A DNA stretch of 64,000 bases from Azolla caroliniana (Eukaryota; Polypodiophyta): positions 3,100,001 to 3,164,000 of the forward strand of contig JBHGNT010000014.1 in assembly GCA_043228905.1 (NCBI GenBank). Direction: 5' to 3'. The notes beneath the pieces were generated by a model. The model was given only the letters and a program-made list of their open reading frames with translations. It had not been told where the DNA came from and ran no database searches. Of the stretch, positions 46,799-59,510 are shown one piece after another. Within the stretch, counting starts at the first letter, position 1. Every line of letters begins with the position of its first letter. The position numbers and the translations under genes are program-made.

Positions 46799-49700
46799 TG
46801 GTAGTCACCTAGAGAGAGAATTGACGAATCTTAATTATGCCAGCATGTGTTCAGACTCTGCAGTTGGGGAGTGTTTCTGCAGAATTTCCCTGCCCCACTT
46901 CCTCCTTTTTTTTACTCACAACTCTGGTGTAAGTTATCGTTTCTGATATGTTTCTCTTTTTTTTCCTTTTTATTTTGAGCTTAAGAGTTATGATGAGTTC
47001 AGATAGTTTTGAAATCTCCGGCTCTCCTTGGACTGTTTTGTTTTTCCCTCTTATTAATGATGACTATGTATTGGCTCCTGTTTAATTGGTTTGTGGATTG
47101 TAGAATCAGAATATTTCTGCCCTTGTTGAGTTGAAATTGATGTGTTTGTTATTTTCTTTCAGTTCCAATGTTTGGTTTGCGAGTGGAGTATTCTCACTCC
47201 ATGAATTACTCCTGAATTTATTTTCTTGAACGAGATTGGTACTAAATTTATGTAGGCAAGTGTGGTTTCTCAACATGTGTTTGAGTGTCTTATTTGAGTT
47301 ATGTGACCAGGGTATGATACCATCTTCATATTTGAAAGCTGTTATATGATTTAAGTTTTAACATTTACATGTTATATTCTGGGCATTCATAGAAGCATGG
47401 AACACCACCGGTTTAAATATTGAGATACCCTTACTCTGATCTGCCAGGGCTCATTGTTAAAAATAGGCTCTTAACTAAAATGTCAACAAGAACATACTTG
47501 TGTAATGTGTGATTTCTATGTTTATTTGGTTTCTTTAGATGAAGTCTATAGTCTATTAGGTAAATGGTAGTTTGAAAACTGATTGCAGTTTGTAACTCGA
47601 CCTCCAAGAATGGAAACTTATATTGGAACCTTTTTCTAATCTATTGGTTTGGTGGTTTACTTATGACTTATATGAGCTAGCCATATTAATGCAAAAATTG
47701 TTACTGTGGATGATTAACTAGCCCTAACTAACCCATAGATCATAAGACACACATTCAGAATGAGTGCCTTGTGCATTGTTTGTTATTTCATTAATTTTTG
47801 AGTTAAATAGCTTGCGAGTGTGGGACAACTCTGCTGTAGATATAGAGGAAGGAGCTCCTCTCTCCACTCTGATTCGGGGTAAAAGAGGTATCAAGAGAAG
47901 AGAGAATAAGTTAATATAAGCATTTGATTGAGTAACGTGTTTTTCATGCCATAGTAAAGGTATTTCTTTGATTCCGCTGCCTTGGAGAAGCAAAGTCTAT
48001 TCCTATTTATATGTTTGTTGGATGTTCTTCCAATTAATGGTGCACAACATCGCGAAGACCCTAGAGCAATCCTACTCTCAACATGGACATGTTCATTCAT
48101 CAAAGGAGTTCTAGTGGAAGTGCATCTCGTTTACGTAAATTTCTTATGCTTGGGATAAAACTTTTGATTACAACTTATTATAATAGATTCTACTTGACAT
48201 TATGTTTTTGAGAATATTTTAATCATCGTGATAGTTAAAATCAATTGTTTGATATTAGCTTCTTCCAAATTACATGCCAAATTCATTGTGGACATCCCAA
48301 GGGCATTCTACTTCAAACATACTCTCATTGAAATCTCATATGATTTAGTCTTTCAATTGCATGAAAGAGAATCTAAACCTGTATTGAGATTTAGATGACA
48401 TCATACAAGAGAACGCTTGAATGGGCTTGGATTAGAGGATGCAGAATAGTGCACAATTGATTGATAATGATGAGGATTGGGGGAATGGGTGAGAGGATCT
48501 CATTGGTAGGATTTGGGCTCAAGGAATCAGATGAGTGAAGTTGGATGGGTATCAGATTGATGTCCACACCCATTCACGCGTCCTCTTGTATGATGTCCTC
48601 TAAATACCAATCTAGGTTTAGATTCTCTATTGTGCAATTGAAAGACTAAAATGGGTGAGAGGATCTCATTGGTAGGATTTGGGCTCGAGAAATCAGATGA
48701 GTGAAGTTGGATGGTTGTCATATTGATTGAGGGACAACGATTGCCTATGAGATCGAGCAAACCATAGATCTAATGCACATTATGGAGGAGATAATGGTGA
48801 ATTGTCAGATGGAATTTATACTAGGTGTTTTTAGGACAGTGAAAGGTATGATGGCATTGTGGACCTCATGAAACAGAAGAGGCACTCCTTCATGCTTATA
48901 TAGCTTCCTCCATACACCAATTATAGGAGGCTCACGAGGCCAATGCACATCACATCAAACAAATCCCATTCATTGGTGCTACTATTATGGTCTTATAGAC
49001 ACAAGTTAGCTTCCTCACAACTAATATCACACAAAAAGATGCGCTCTTCTCTATACGTACTTGTGGTGCATCTCACCGATCCTGCCCCATCTCCATTCAT
49101 TATCATCCTTAATGCCAACACCTTGATTTTTTGTGTTCATGCCTCCTCGAGCTTGTTAGAAATCTTTATTGCCCCTCACACTCCTACACCATTTTGGACT
49201 TTATGCTATAGTATAAATTCATGTGCGCATGTGAATGTTGAGTGGGACTACCAAGGACTTGAACCATGGAAGATGCCTTCGGTGATGGTGTTATTGATGA
49301 ACGGTTGTGGGAGATGATATTTAATTAATGTGGAGTTATCCCTTTTTGTTTGGTGTGGGTGCAATTGTAGGCACAATGTGTATGCAGGAAAATATGATGT
49401 TGTCGCCCTTCCTTGTGGAATATGGTTAGGTTGGTGAATACATGTGCCAAAATATATAGATGCACATGGTAGTTCATTTTATACATGAGTGCTATTGTGT
49501 GAATGGCCTACATGCATTTGTGCTTTATGTGTATGTGTTGATCAATTGTTTTTATGTGTGGAAGTGTGTGTGTGATTATTTGTTTGCATGCATATGTGTA
49601 TGTCCGTGTAGTCATGTGTAAGTATGTGTTGATCGTGTGCGGATATGTGTAAAAGATGTGTAGTCACAGGAATATTTTGTTTTGTGCGTGTAAATGGGTG

Positions 49701-52036
49701 TGCATGTGTTTTATCAGTAGTTGTGTGTTTGTGCTTGTACGTGTGTTAAGTGTGTATGCTTGTATGTTTATGGATATTTTGTGTGTTTTATTTCATTTTT
49801 GGGGATATGTGAATATGTAATTGTGTGAAAAGTAGTTGTGTATATGTGTGTGTTAATCTATTGAACAATGAATTTGTAAAATGTGGTTTAGACTTTAACA
49901 ATTGGTAAAGCGATACAATCAAAAGGGAAGGTATATGTATTGGGTAGTTGCCTCCATGCCATTTATTGTATGTAGTCCCTTTGGGGGCAATGGAATAGGT
50001 GTAAAGGGGAAGAGGGGGAGGGTAGACTTAGGACTTCAACTATGAAGTTTAGGCTTGGGCATTAAGCTATGGGCATTAAGTTACAGGTATGGTGTCAGTA
50101 GTCTTTGCCGACTACACCAATTTCTATGTTATGTGGGGGAGTGGTTGATGGGGTGCTACTTCTCTGCTACAATGAGAAGGAGAGAAGTGCCCATTGCCTT
50201 CTCCTTCTTCCCGATTTTTTTTCCTTGAACTTTCATTCTTTGTATAAGTTCTTGATGATTGAGCTATATCTTTTTGTTGTCATGCTTTTCATCTTGTCTC
50301 GTGTCGTACTTTTATTCTATCCTTCAACCTTTTATATCTCTTAAGTTTGATGTATTTCCAATCATGAGCTTCCCACATCGTGACAACAATCATTACATTG
50401 GATCAAATGGAGGATAAGTGACAAGGTGTTCTACCTCCACACTCTCCATAGTGAACTAGAACACAAGTCAACCAACATGTAGCATCTCAAGATTTACTTT
50501 GGGTCAACCAACATGTAGCTAAGGGTACCCTCTATAATATGGTTTTCTCTTCGTAACTAGGGGTCGTTATTGTAACAAGAGATGCTCTTTGTATAAAAAA
50601 GAGGGTCACCTCATAGTTAGTAGGTGATAGCTAGGTTGAAGATAATGGTTCATGTGTGGAATAAATAACTCTAAGGTAGCAATTTTCGTAGGAATATGCA
50701 ACATTCTCCACACTAATTGGGCCAATCTATATCCATATATGTTTCCATTGCTATACTACTCTCCCCTTGTTTCTCATATTCAAATGCCAATCCTCCTTGA
50801 ACCTATCCATGATAGACTTGTCAAAAATGGCCTCAAGCACCTCCTCAAGCTATGCGAGACATTATGCAACCCTTGGAGGGTGAAATTGTGCGTGGATCCC
50901 TAAGCTGGATTTGCCTATCATGTCTTCAAAAAAGCTACTTGCTAACGATACCGTCATGCCCATGTTTCCTGTCCAACACTTTGGCCCATACTCCACGTCA
51001 TCCAAGACCTACAAAATGCATGAAGGATTGACCCACTGTTTCATGAGGTCATGAAGTTTCTACTAGATATAGGGTTATATAGCATAGAACAGATTGCTCC
51101 CACCATAGTGACCTATCCAAATCCAAATGTCTACTAGGGTTTCTTAATTGCAAAGAAAATTGTTGTTGAAGTCACCACAATAGACACAAACAACGTTTTA
51201 CTAAATTGGCTCCCCCATTGGTTCAAGATGTTGTTTCCCTTGATCCACAAGGAAAAGAAGGGGCTCCTTGTTGAAGGACCCATGGTTGTGCTATGAAAGA
51301 ATATAAAATGAACACAATGCTAAAAACTATGCAAAAGGAATACACAAGTGAGAGAAGTAACATAACATTGGGTCATAGACATCCCCTCATCCTATGGTTT
51401 TGTCAAAGTGAACCTATGAAAATCGCAACTTCCCATTCCCATGATCACATCACATTGAATTGACAATAACAACCATGGAGCTCGAACATGTCATTGACAT
51501 TTTTAATATATAGCATAGGACATCAAGTTTAAATCGAGCATGAAGTTGGAATACATGGACAAATTTGTTAAATGAGTTTTGATTGAGATGTAGGATCTTG
51601 TCAAAGCCTGTCTTCTTTTAGGAGCCAAATGCTTTCTGTTTTGAAACAAATACCATACAATCTATTACAATTACATCACTTGAAAATGTAACAAGTAATT
51701 CAAGAAGTTTCTTTTTCTTTTTTTTGTCCAAAAAATTCAAGAAGTTTCTTATTGCTAAGCAATAAAGTTATGCCTGCCAAACATCATCAAGTAAAGGATA
51801 CACCTTTAAAAGGCTTGTGAATTCTACATTTCCCATGTAAAACTTGTTGGAACTATTTGAAATAATTGCATTTGTTACGAAATCCTTAGCAATACGTGTA
51901 TGTAGTTTTTAGGCACTCATATTTCGGTCTCTAAAAAGAACTCATTTTAGTAACTCTCGGGTGTGTTCTAGGGGGTGTGTAAATAATGTTCTTGAATCAT
52001 TGCTCATGTGTAAGGTTATATTGTAAGAATTATGTC
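46799..52036. other. Long intergenic stretch, no gene recognised
   Basis: RPL12 3' UTR, then about 5.2 kb of AT-rich sequence. Notable parts: an inverted/direct repeat structure at 48341-48730, GT-rich cryptic simple sequence at 49440-49870, and a short direct repeat GTCAACCAACATGTAGC at 50467 and 50503. A TATA-like TGTATAAAAAAGAGGG near 50592 sits in an LTR-like context without definable ends. I see no exon or RNA gene. Confidence 0.5.
48341..48730. repeat. Interleaved inverted (80-bp) and direct (166-bp period) repeats
   Basis: Arm 1 at about 48341-48424 and arm 2 at about 48569-48650 are imperfect inverted copies (CTTTCAATTGC...AGAATCTAAACC against GGTTTAGATTCT...GCAATTGAAAG). A second element, ATGGGTGAGAGGATCTCATT, lies at 48485 and again at 48651 in direct orientation, 166 bp apart. 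The whole could fold into a long hairpin. Confidence 0.8.
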
Positions 52037-52562
52037 GTATCATGTAGCAATTGTTAACAGTTTGGTTTGGTTCAAGAGTGTCAAACTCAAATCGTTTAAA
52101 AAAATTGAAACTTAAACCGAACTGAACAGAACCATGAAACCGTTTAAATGGAACTGTTAAAAAAAATTCAAGTTCAAACTAAACGGTTTTAGAGACGTTC
52201 AAACCTTTAAACCGTTAAACTACGGTTTCGCAGTTTGGTTTTGGTTTTCAAGTTAGGTTAAATTTCAAATTTTTACATTTTAATTATAAAATTTTTCAAT
52301 ATTTTAAGTTTTAAGTTTTCAAACTTAAAGATTTTTCTTATAATATCAAAATTAGGCTTAAAATGTTCAAAAAAATATTAATTATCAAGTGTCAATTCTA
52401 AACCGTCAAACCGTTTCAATAGTTTGAACCGTGGTTCCAAACCATCTAAACAGAAAACTGTTAAATCGGTAAAGGCTTGAACCAAACCGAACCATTTAAG
52501 CTGTTAAGTTGTGGTTTGACGGTTCGGTTCAAACCGAACGGTTACCAATTGCTAATATCATG
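52037..52562. mobile_element. hAT-like MITE (510 bp) with 8-bp target duplication
   Basis: The element runs 52045-52554, starts TAGCAATTG and ends CAATTGCTA (perfect 9-bp inverted repeat), with further inverted similarity inwards (AACAGTTTGGTTTGG against CCGAACGGTTACC). Flanks GTATCATG and ATATCATG give an 8-bp target duplication with one mismatch, the size used by hAT transposases. No transposase is encoded. The body is rich in AAACCGAACC/GGTTCGGTT. A relative lies at 63275. Confidence 0.85.
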
Positions 52563-52660
52563 CCATAAGATCTAATACAAGGTGTTGGCACCTTGTAATA
52601 AAAACATTAAATTCCCTCCTTTTTCCTCACCCATTGCCTTTCTTTTAATAGCATGTTTCC

Positions 52661-53165
52661 ATTGTGGCCGTTGAAGAGCCCTGCTATTGATTTTCTTCAG
52701 TTTTGTAGTACAAGGGACAATCGAAGTTGTTGCAATGCGATGCGAGTTCATCGTGAGCCCTCATTGGAAAGGTAATTAGCGTCGTCCAACACACACGTGT
52801 GGCGTATATGCATGTGTGTGCACCATGGCGAGACTAGAGCCTCAGAAATAAGATCCTCCACATATTAATACTGGATCAACGATGGATTTTCGATGCATTC
52901 GTGATGGTGAGAAATTCCGTTGTCGTCGTCGAAGAGCGTTGCTATTGATTTTCGTCAATTTTGTTGTATAAGGGACAATCGAAATCATTGCATACTGATG
53001 AGACCCAATGCAACAAGAGTTCATTGTGAGCCCTCATCGAAATGTATTTTGCATTGTCCAACACACGCGCGTGGCATACCTTGGCAGAAGCAGAGCCTTG
53101 GAATATAAGATCCTCCACATATAAATGGGATCAACGAGGGGTTTTGCGATGCATGTGTGATGGTA
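52661..53165. repeat. 258-bp tandem duplication upstream of psbR
   Basis: Two diverged copies (about 52661-52918 and 52919-53165) share GCTATTGATTTTC, GGGACAATCGAA, GTGAGCCCTCAT, TAAGATCCTCCACATAT and GATGCAT...GTGATGGT. The second copy ends about 440 bp before the psbR start. No coding sense seen. Confidence 0.88.
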
Positions 53166-53315
53166 CTGATGCAGGAGCTTCTGGGTTCTTGCGCAGAGCT
53201 GTTGGGTAGGTACTCGAGACAAGTGGCGCCGGACAGAGAGGAACATAGATGGGCAGGGGGTCATCGGATGGTGAAAAGATGGACGGCCGGATGGGGAAAG
53301 GATGGGTTGGGATGT

Positions 53316-53334
53316 GGATAAGGTGAGAGACACA

Positions 53335-53387
<53 letters not shown>

Positions 53388-53414
53388 GCCTTCCTCTCTC
53401 TCCTCACCTTATCC
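53316..53414 (+). promoter_or_regulatory. Two inverted I-box motifs around a (GA)n tract, psbR upstream region
   Basis: GGATAAGGTGAG at 53316-53327 and its reverse complement CTCACCTTATCC at 53403-53414 flank a (GA)n run (53341-53384). GATAAGG is the I-box core found in many light-regulated plant promoters. Distance to the psbR ATG is about 195-290 bp, so these may be in the promoter or 5' UTR. Motifs are seen; function is inferred. Confidence 0.5.
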
Positions 53415-53487
53415 CTCTCACATGGGACCAATGTTTGTGAGCCACACACACACACACACACACACACACTCTCTCTCTCTCTCTCTG
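53341..53487. repeat. (GA)n and (CA)n(CT)n microsatellites before psbR
   Basis: (GA)n at 53341-53384, (CA)n at about 53443-53468 followed by (CT)n at 53469-53487. They lie between the I-box-like motifs and the psbR coding start. Confidence 0.95.
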
Positions 53488-53607
53488 AAAGAAGAGAAGA
53501 AAGAAAAGGAGAGAAGACCCAAGAGTAATTCTCATCTATCTGTGTATTTGTGAGGGAGATACAGACAGTCACAGACAGAGAGAGACAGAGAGAGATAAGA
53601 GGAGGAT

Positions 53608-55586
53608 ATGGCTGCTGTTTCTGCATCTATGGCTTCTACAGCTCCCATTTTCAGAACAGAGTTCTCTGGATCGGCAATCCAGGGCCTTCCTAGCCTCGCC
53701 TCGCCCGCCCATCTGCGCCGCCCTGCCTCCCTCAAAGTCACTGCCAGCTCTGGCAAGAAAGTCCAGTCTAAAGAACCAGTTGGTTAGTGATTGCTCTTCT
53801 CTTTTTTTTTTTGTTTTGTTTTGTTTTGTTTTCTCTTCTCTTCTAAACAAAACCCTAATTCTCTTTCTCATTCTGGTTATGCTCTATCCTTCTTTCTTCC
53901 CCCCCCCCCCCTTTTTTTTTGCCTATTTCTAGGTCCCTCTGGTGAAAACAAGTTCAGAAATGGGCTAGACGCCTCTGGCAGAAAGACTAATGTAAGAGTT
54001 TATCATCTCAAATCTGTTAGATCCTTATTTTTTCTTTTTTGATGCTAAACCTTGTGTTGGATGTATGTAATGATATGATTCTAATATCATTCGATGATAA
54101 TCTTACTCTCGATGTATCCCATCATGCCAAGGTTGTGTATAGTTTCATGTATCACATGATGCTAATCTCATTTATAGATGTATGTATCGTGTGATGCTAA
54201 TCTCATGTACACACCTCTATGTTTGTTAGTATTCTTGTTAAAGATGTATGTATCAGGTGATATTAGTCTTGTTACAGGTCTTGTGATTGTTCTATTTCGT
54301 TGTGTGACAATAATCTTTGTGATGCCTTAAATATAATAAATACTTGATTATCCATAGCTAATCTACTGCCCATCTTTTTGTTACTTCATAGGGAAAAGGT
54401 GTCTATCAATACACCAACAAGTATGGAGTGAATGTTGATGGATACAGGTAGGCTAACTCTAGTAAGGTTTTCCATCTTTAATTTCTCAGCATATAAGAGT
54501 CTAAAAAGTTGGCGAAACATCAATGGAATGGATTAAACATTTGCACTAGTTGAGAAGCCGTGGCTGGTTCAAGCAATTAATTCCTAGTTAAAGGCATTGC
54601 TTGATTGATTATCATTACCCTGGTTGTGTAACTAGATCATTACTAGCACAACCGATTCTTTGTTTATTGCTAGTTTGGTTGATCAACTAGATTATTGGTA
54701 TCGAATCCATTCTCTAGTCAATCTACTAGGTGATCCATGGTGGGGTTATTGCCACCTGGGTAAACAACCTAAGTAGTTGGCTATAGACCAGTGGAGTGAT
54801 TTGGTGGAGCGTTTGATTGATTGTTCAAGCAACATGTCTGTGAATAATTTTTAGGAGACTGTTTTTATGAATTTGTTCTACTGGTTATGGCGTTAACTGT
54901 TTCTGTTGAATTATCCATAGTTTGGTCAATTGGTTAAACAATGTGTCCATGAAAACTCTTGTAGATGAAATGTGCTATTGCCAAACTTGGTAAATCTGGG
55001 TAATGAGTAAGTTAAGTCATTGTCTGGCTATCAGAAATACTTGATTCACTTAAATACTCCGCGGCGTCCATAAATTTTCAGACATACATTAGTTAACCTA
55101 TTCCATAGTTTGGTCAATTGGTCTGTGGGATATCATGGTTGGTTCGATCATTTTAAATGATTCGGTTAATACATGAGCGGATTCATTAATTTGGTAATCG
55201 GCTGTTTTCTAATAGCTGATGACCTATTTCTTTGTTTTTCCAAATTTTAGCCCCATCTATACACCAGAAGAATGGTCTGCAAATGGAGATACCTATGCGG
55301 GAGGTAAGTGCTCGATGCATTAAATTCTTTGCTAGACTTCACATAAGAAGAAGCTCAATGCATTAAATTCTTTGCTAGACTTCACAAAAGAACTCTTTCT
55401 GTATGTGAAGCAATATTGGCTTGCTTGTCTGTCTATCCATCGTGTCTCTCGCTCTTATTCTGTTGTGATATTTATTTGATGGTGCGTGAAGGTGTTAACG
55501 GTCTTATTCTCTGGGCCATCACTCTCGGTGCCGTCCTTTTGGGGGGAGTTCTTCTCGTCTACAACACAAGTGCTCTTGCTCAGTGA
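53608..55586 (+). CDS. PSBR: Photosystem II 10 kDa protein PsbR, 5 exons, 145 aa
   Basis: Exons: 53608-53782, 53933-53991, 54392-54447, 55251-55303, 55492-55586. All GT-AG, frame continuous to TGA. PsbR is a nuclear-encoded thylakoid protein that helps dock the oxygen-evolving proteins (PsbP and others) to photosystem II. Seen: an N-terminal Ala/Ser-rich plastid transit peptide (about residues 1-45, [15 protein letters not shown] start), the mature [20 protein letters not shown] block, [19 protein letters not shown], and a single C-terminal hydrophobic segment (about residues 118-139) ending VYNTSALAQ, which is almost invariant in the family. Length agrees with the usual 140 or so. It looks intact. 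The second residue block ([15 protein letters not shown]) is less conserved, as expected. Confidence 0.97.
55311..55392. repeat. 41-bp tandem duplication in psbR intron 4
   Basis: GATGCATTAAATTCTTTGCTAGACTTCACA-like unit occurs twice, about 41 bp apart, just inside the 5' end of the last intron. Does not alter the splice sites. Confidence 0.9.
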
Positions 55587-57879
55587 GAGAGGATTACATC
55601 AATCAATGGCACCAACATATGTGTACATGTAGAACTTTATTGCCCTTGAATTTTCTCTTGCAAATCATGTTATGTATCTCTGTCGAATTGGCGATTAATC
55701 ATGCTGATACTATTATTATTAGAGTGGCAAATTATGTGAAATATACGTAAAATAATCAATTAATTAGTTTAAAGTAATGGTGTTTTGCAAACTAGAAAAA
55801 ACATAACAAAACTGCATCCAACATGGCACCTGTTAGTTACGTCACACATGTATGTTGCGGCGTGTAATCTCTATGAGTATTCTCCAACTAGCAACATCAT
55901 GGGCAAAGCTGCAAAATTGCATCACATTTGCAATGTCAATATTTATAATGGTATTTGCTAAGTTTCAGAACCATATAGCCAAACGGTTCTTTAAAATACT
56001 TGCTCATTTGTGCCTCTTACATAGTTATTTAGGCAACTTGTTGCACTCCATATTTTGAACTCAATATTATGGAATAATGAAAATGGCAATCGATAACATG
56101 CAATGGATGAAAATCTGGTTGTCAAAGTTGGTATTAAACATAGCATCAATACTAATGTATCACATTTACAACACTATATTTAATGGTCTTTTTCATGTAA
56201 TGAGTATTACATTTACTACACAATATTTAATAGTCCTTTTCATGCAATGAGTATCACAATTACAACACAATAATGCAAAAAACTAACTTAATTTCAACAT
56301 GTGTGCCACATTCCCAAATTTTATGAAGATCTTTGTATGGTTTGTGGACTGTTTTTAAGGTGTTGCTATTTCATAACATTGAAGTATTCATGCCCAAAGT
56401 TGTCCGAATTCTTTCTCCCACACAACCAAATGACATTGATGCTTCACTTGCCCTTCTTTACAATGATTTTGAGCCCAATATGGGATATATGTCGTTGTGG
56501 ATGTGTGGGTCATAATGCAAGTCAATGATCATCTTCATCATTATTTTAAACCTATTTCCACACAGGAAGAAAGAAAGATATGGGGGGAAGGGGAGTGGAA
56601 GGGATGAGTCTCACACACATGATCTGATGAATCTTGATAGGTGTGGCATGATTTAAGAGAGATAGTTTTATTCTCCATACTGTCCATTCCTTAGCTCTTT
56701 GAAAAAAAGGGATTAGATCAAACTAGCATGTGTCAAAGCTGAAAACTAGATTATGGTTACATATATGTGTGTGAGTAAGTGTATAATATGTATAGCAAAA
56801 GAGGGGAGGGGGGTTGTGTGTTTTTTAGATTAAGTAATGCACATATTTAGGTTCAAATGTGTGTAATACTTTGAATGTGTGCGTATGTGCAATGTGCTTG
56901 TGTTTAGAGATGCAAGTGAGTGTGTTAATAGTTCATAGTGAGTCATGTATAAGATGTGTATGCATGGAATTGTAGTGCAATGTGGTGTGTGGGTTGCTTG
57001 TTTATGTGTATATATCTTTATGTATGTGAAGAGAAAAGGGGGATATACCTTAGTACTTTAAAGAATGCCTTGAATTTTGTTGGATTTGGAGGGCATTTTG
57101 GGAACATAAAATTCCCCTTCAAGGTTGTGGGTAAAGTGTGTAAAACGAGTTTCCTAGTTTTCACTTGCTCACGTTGCGATGCTTTATTGCTTCGATTCAC
57201 ACAAAACACACATTAAGGTTTCTCTCCCAAGAAAATAAGTTTTAGAATGATATATTCAATTGAATTTTCATAATAGTTAATAATCCCATGGAATATAATA
57301 GATTTATTTTAAAAACTAATGCGCTACACTATCTTGTAGAACAAATTACTCCTTTTACATAGTGTGACAAGACATTGCGTGCGGGAGAGATATCTGTGAT
57401 TCATTGTGGCAAGTGATTGATGGCTATGTCGCCTCGGTCATTGTAGGCCCTTGTGATTTGCCTCCTTGGGTTAACGAAAATTTTGACAAAGCTCATGTGT
57501 TTGAATCCTAAAAATATTGAACCCGAAACTAAGCTCTCTTCCTTGTTCCATAGCTTTTAGGTGCTCCCTTGTTGAATAAAGAAAGTATTCTCTCTCCTTA
57601 CATGCACTTGTCCTCATCCTTGCATTAGAACTTGATTTTGGTAGAATATACTTCTTCTAATTCTCAGTCATAACAAACCTTGACCTTTTGGTGCTTTGAT
57701 CCGTTCACACAAGCCACATCATAATAGGTTGCTTCTTTTGATTCTTCTGCTTGATGCTTTTGGACCTTTTGGTGCTTTTTGACTCTTTTGCTACTTCTTT
57801 TGATTCGGCTTCCTTGCACTCCTCAGCTTGTTGTAGCTACATTTGTCTCCTTAGTGCGTTGAAGCAATGATCTGGGATA
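55587..57879. other. Intergenic, no gene recognised
   Basis: psbR 3' UTR, then AT-rich sequence. A diverged tandem repeat of about 58 bp (CACATTTACAACACTATATTTAATGG-like) lies at 56159-56270. GT-rich simple sequence at 56760-56960. No coding exon seen. Confidence 0.5.
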
Positions 57880-59400
57880 GTTGTAAGTTCTTGGTTCCGC
57901 GAAGATACCAGAATATGTATTTAACAACTTCTCAGAGCTTCTTTCCAAGATTAGACATGTAACAGATGGTGACGCCTACAACATATGTAAGGTCGGGTCA
58001 GGTGGCCACCATCGTGTACATGAGACTTCCTACAACCGATGCATAAGATATCTTCCTCATCTGCTCAGTCTCAACCTCTATAGAGGGAGACTCCCCTTCC
58101 GATAGTCGGATCGACGTCTGGAGCAGAGTCGGTGCTGACTTCTATTTGTCCATGTTGAATAGCCTTAGCACCTTACGGATATAGTTGGATTGGGAGAGCC
58201 CTAGGATCTTCTTGTCCTATCTCGCTCTATCCTCATGCCTAGGATGTGTCGGGCTTGTCCAAGTTCCTTCATCGAGAATTTCTTGTGAAGTTGTTGTTTT
58301 AGCTTCTAGATTTTGGCTTTATTGCTTCTTGCGATAAGCATGTCGTCAACATAAAGGATCACGTGGATCCGGGACTCGTAAGCTAATTGCCGAATGTACA
58401 TACATGGGTTGGGGTTGGACCAGTTGTACCCAAGCTGCCGGATGTAGGAATCAAACATTTGGTACCACATCCTTGGTGCTTGCTTCAAGCTGTAAAGGTT
58501 TTTCTTCAGTCGGCAAACAAGGTGACCTTCCTCCCTCATCGTTGTGAAACCTGACGGTTGGGACATGTAGATATCCTCTTCTAGATTCTCCGTGAAGGAA
58601 TGCCGTCTTGACGTCCAGTTGCTCGAGCTCAAAGTCTTCCGTCACTACGACTACAACTCTGAGTAAGAGCCGAAGGGTCATCATTTTGACTATGGGAGAA
58701 AATCTGATCGTAGTCGATGCCATGTTCTTGTTTGAAACCCTTGGTGACGACCTGAGCTTTGTATTTGGGTTTGCCTGAACTAGATACATATTTGTACTAG
58801 TAAACCCATTTGTAGGGCAACAACTTCCTTCTGGTTGGTAATTCGACCAGCACCTATGTGTCGTTATGTTGGATTGAGTCCATTTTGGATTGCATGGCTT
58901 GTTGCTAGGTTTCAGCATTCGATGGAATAGTGGCGTCTTCGTATGAGCCCAGTTCTCCTATGTTTGTATAGTTGACGTAGTCTAGCTCCGATTGATAGAA
59001 CTTTGTCAGTTTTCGGACTCATCTGGATCTTCTCGATGCTGAATTGTTAGGTTCAGATTCTTTGACCTGAGCGCTTGGCCAGTTGGCATATTTGCAAGGC
59101 AAAAAATTCCTTTTGTCTTGCAATTGAACCAGCTCCCATGTGTCGTTCTATCGGATTGAGTCCATTTTGGATTGCATGGCTTGTTGCCATGTTTTGGCAT
59201 CCGATACAATGGTGGCTTCTTTGTATGAGCTTAGTTCTCCTGCATCCGTATAGTTGACGTAGTCTAACCCCGGTTGATAGAACTCTATTGGTTTTCGGAC
59301 TCGTCCGGATCTCCTCGGTGCCAAATTGTTTGGTTCGGATTCTTTGACCCGACCGCTTGGCCGGTCGGCATTTTGTGAACTCTTGTTCAATGGAGATTTA
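57880..59400 (-). pseudogene. Ty1/copia pol remnant (RT with internal duplication)
   Basis: Read on the minus strand: RRSGRVRKPIEFYQPGLDYV, WQQAMQSKMDSI, then a repeat of this stretch, RFSPIVKMMTLRLLL, LEQLDVKTAFLHGE, GHLVCRLKKNLYSLKQAPR, MYIRQLAYESR, ILYVDDMLIARSN (intact YVDD), and finally SVVGSLMYTMVATRPDLTY before it fades near 57880. Multiple stops and frame changes show it is dead. RNase H is missing. The 282-bp duplication at about 58812-59375 repeats the region before the RT. Confidence 0.88.
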
Positions 59401-59510
59401 TTTGGGGATCCGCTCTGGCAATGATTTTGTTTATGTGTCAGATCTACCCCTTCCTTGGGAGTATTCGACTAGTGAGTTGGTACGTTGGCTAGTTTTGATT
59501 GGTGATTTGG

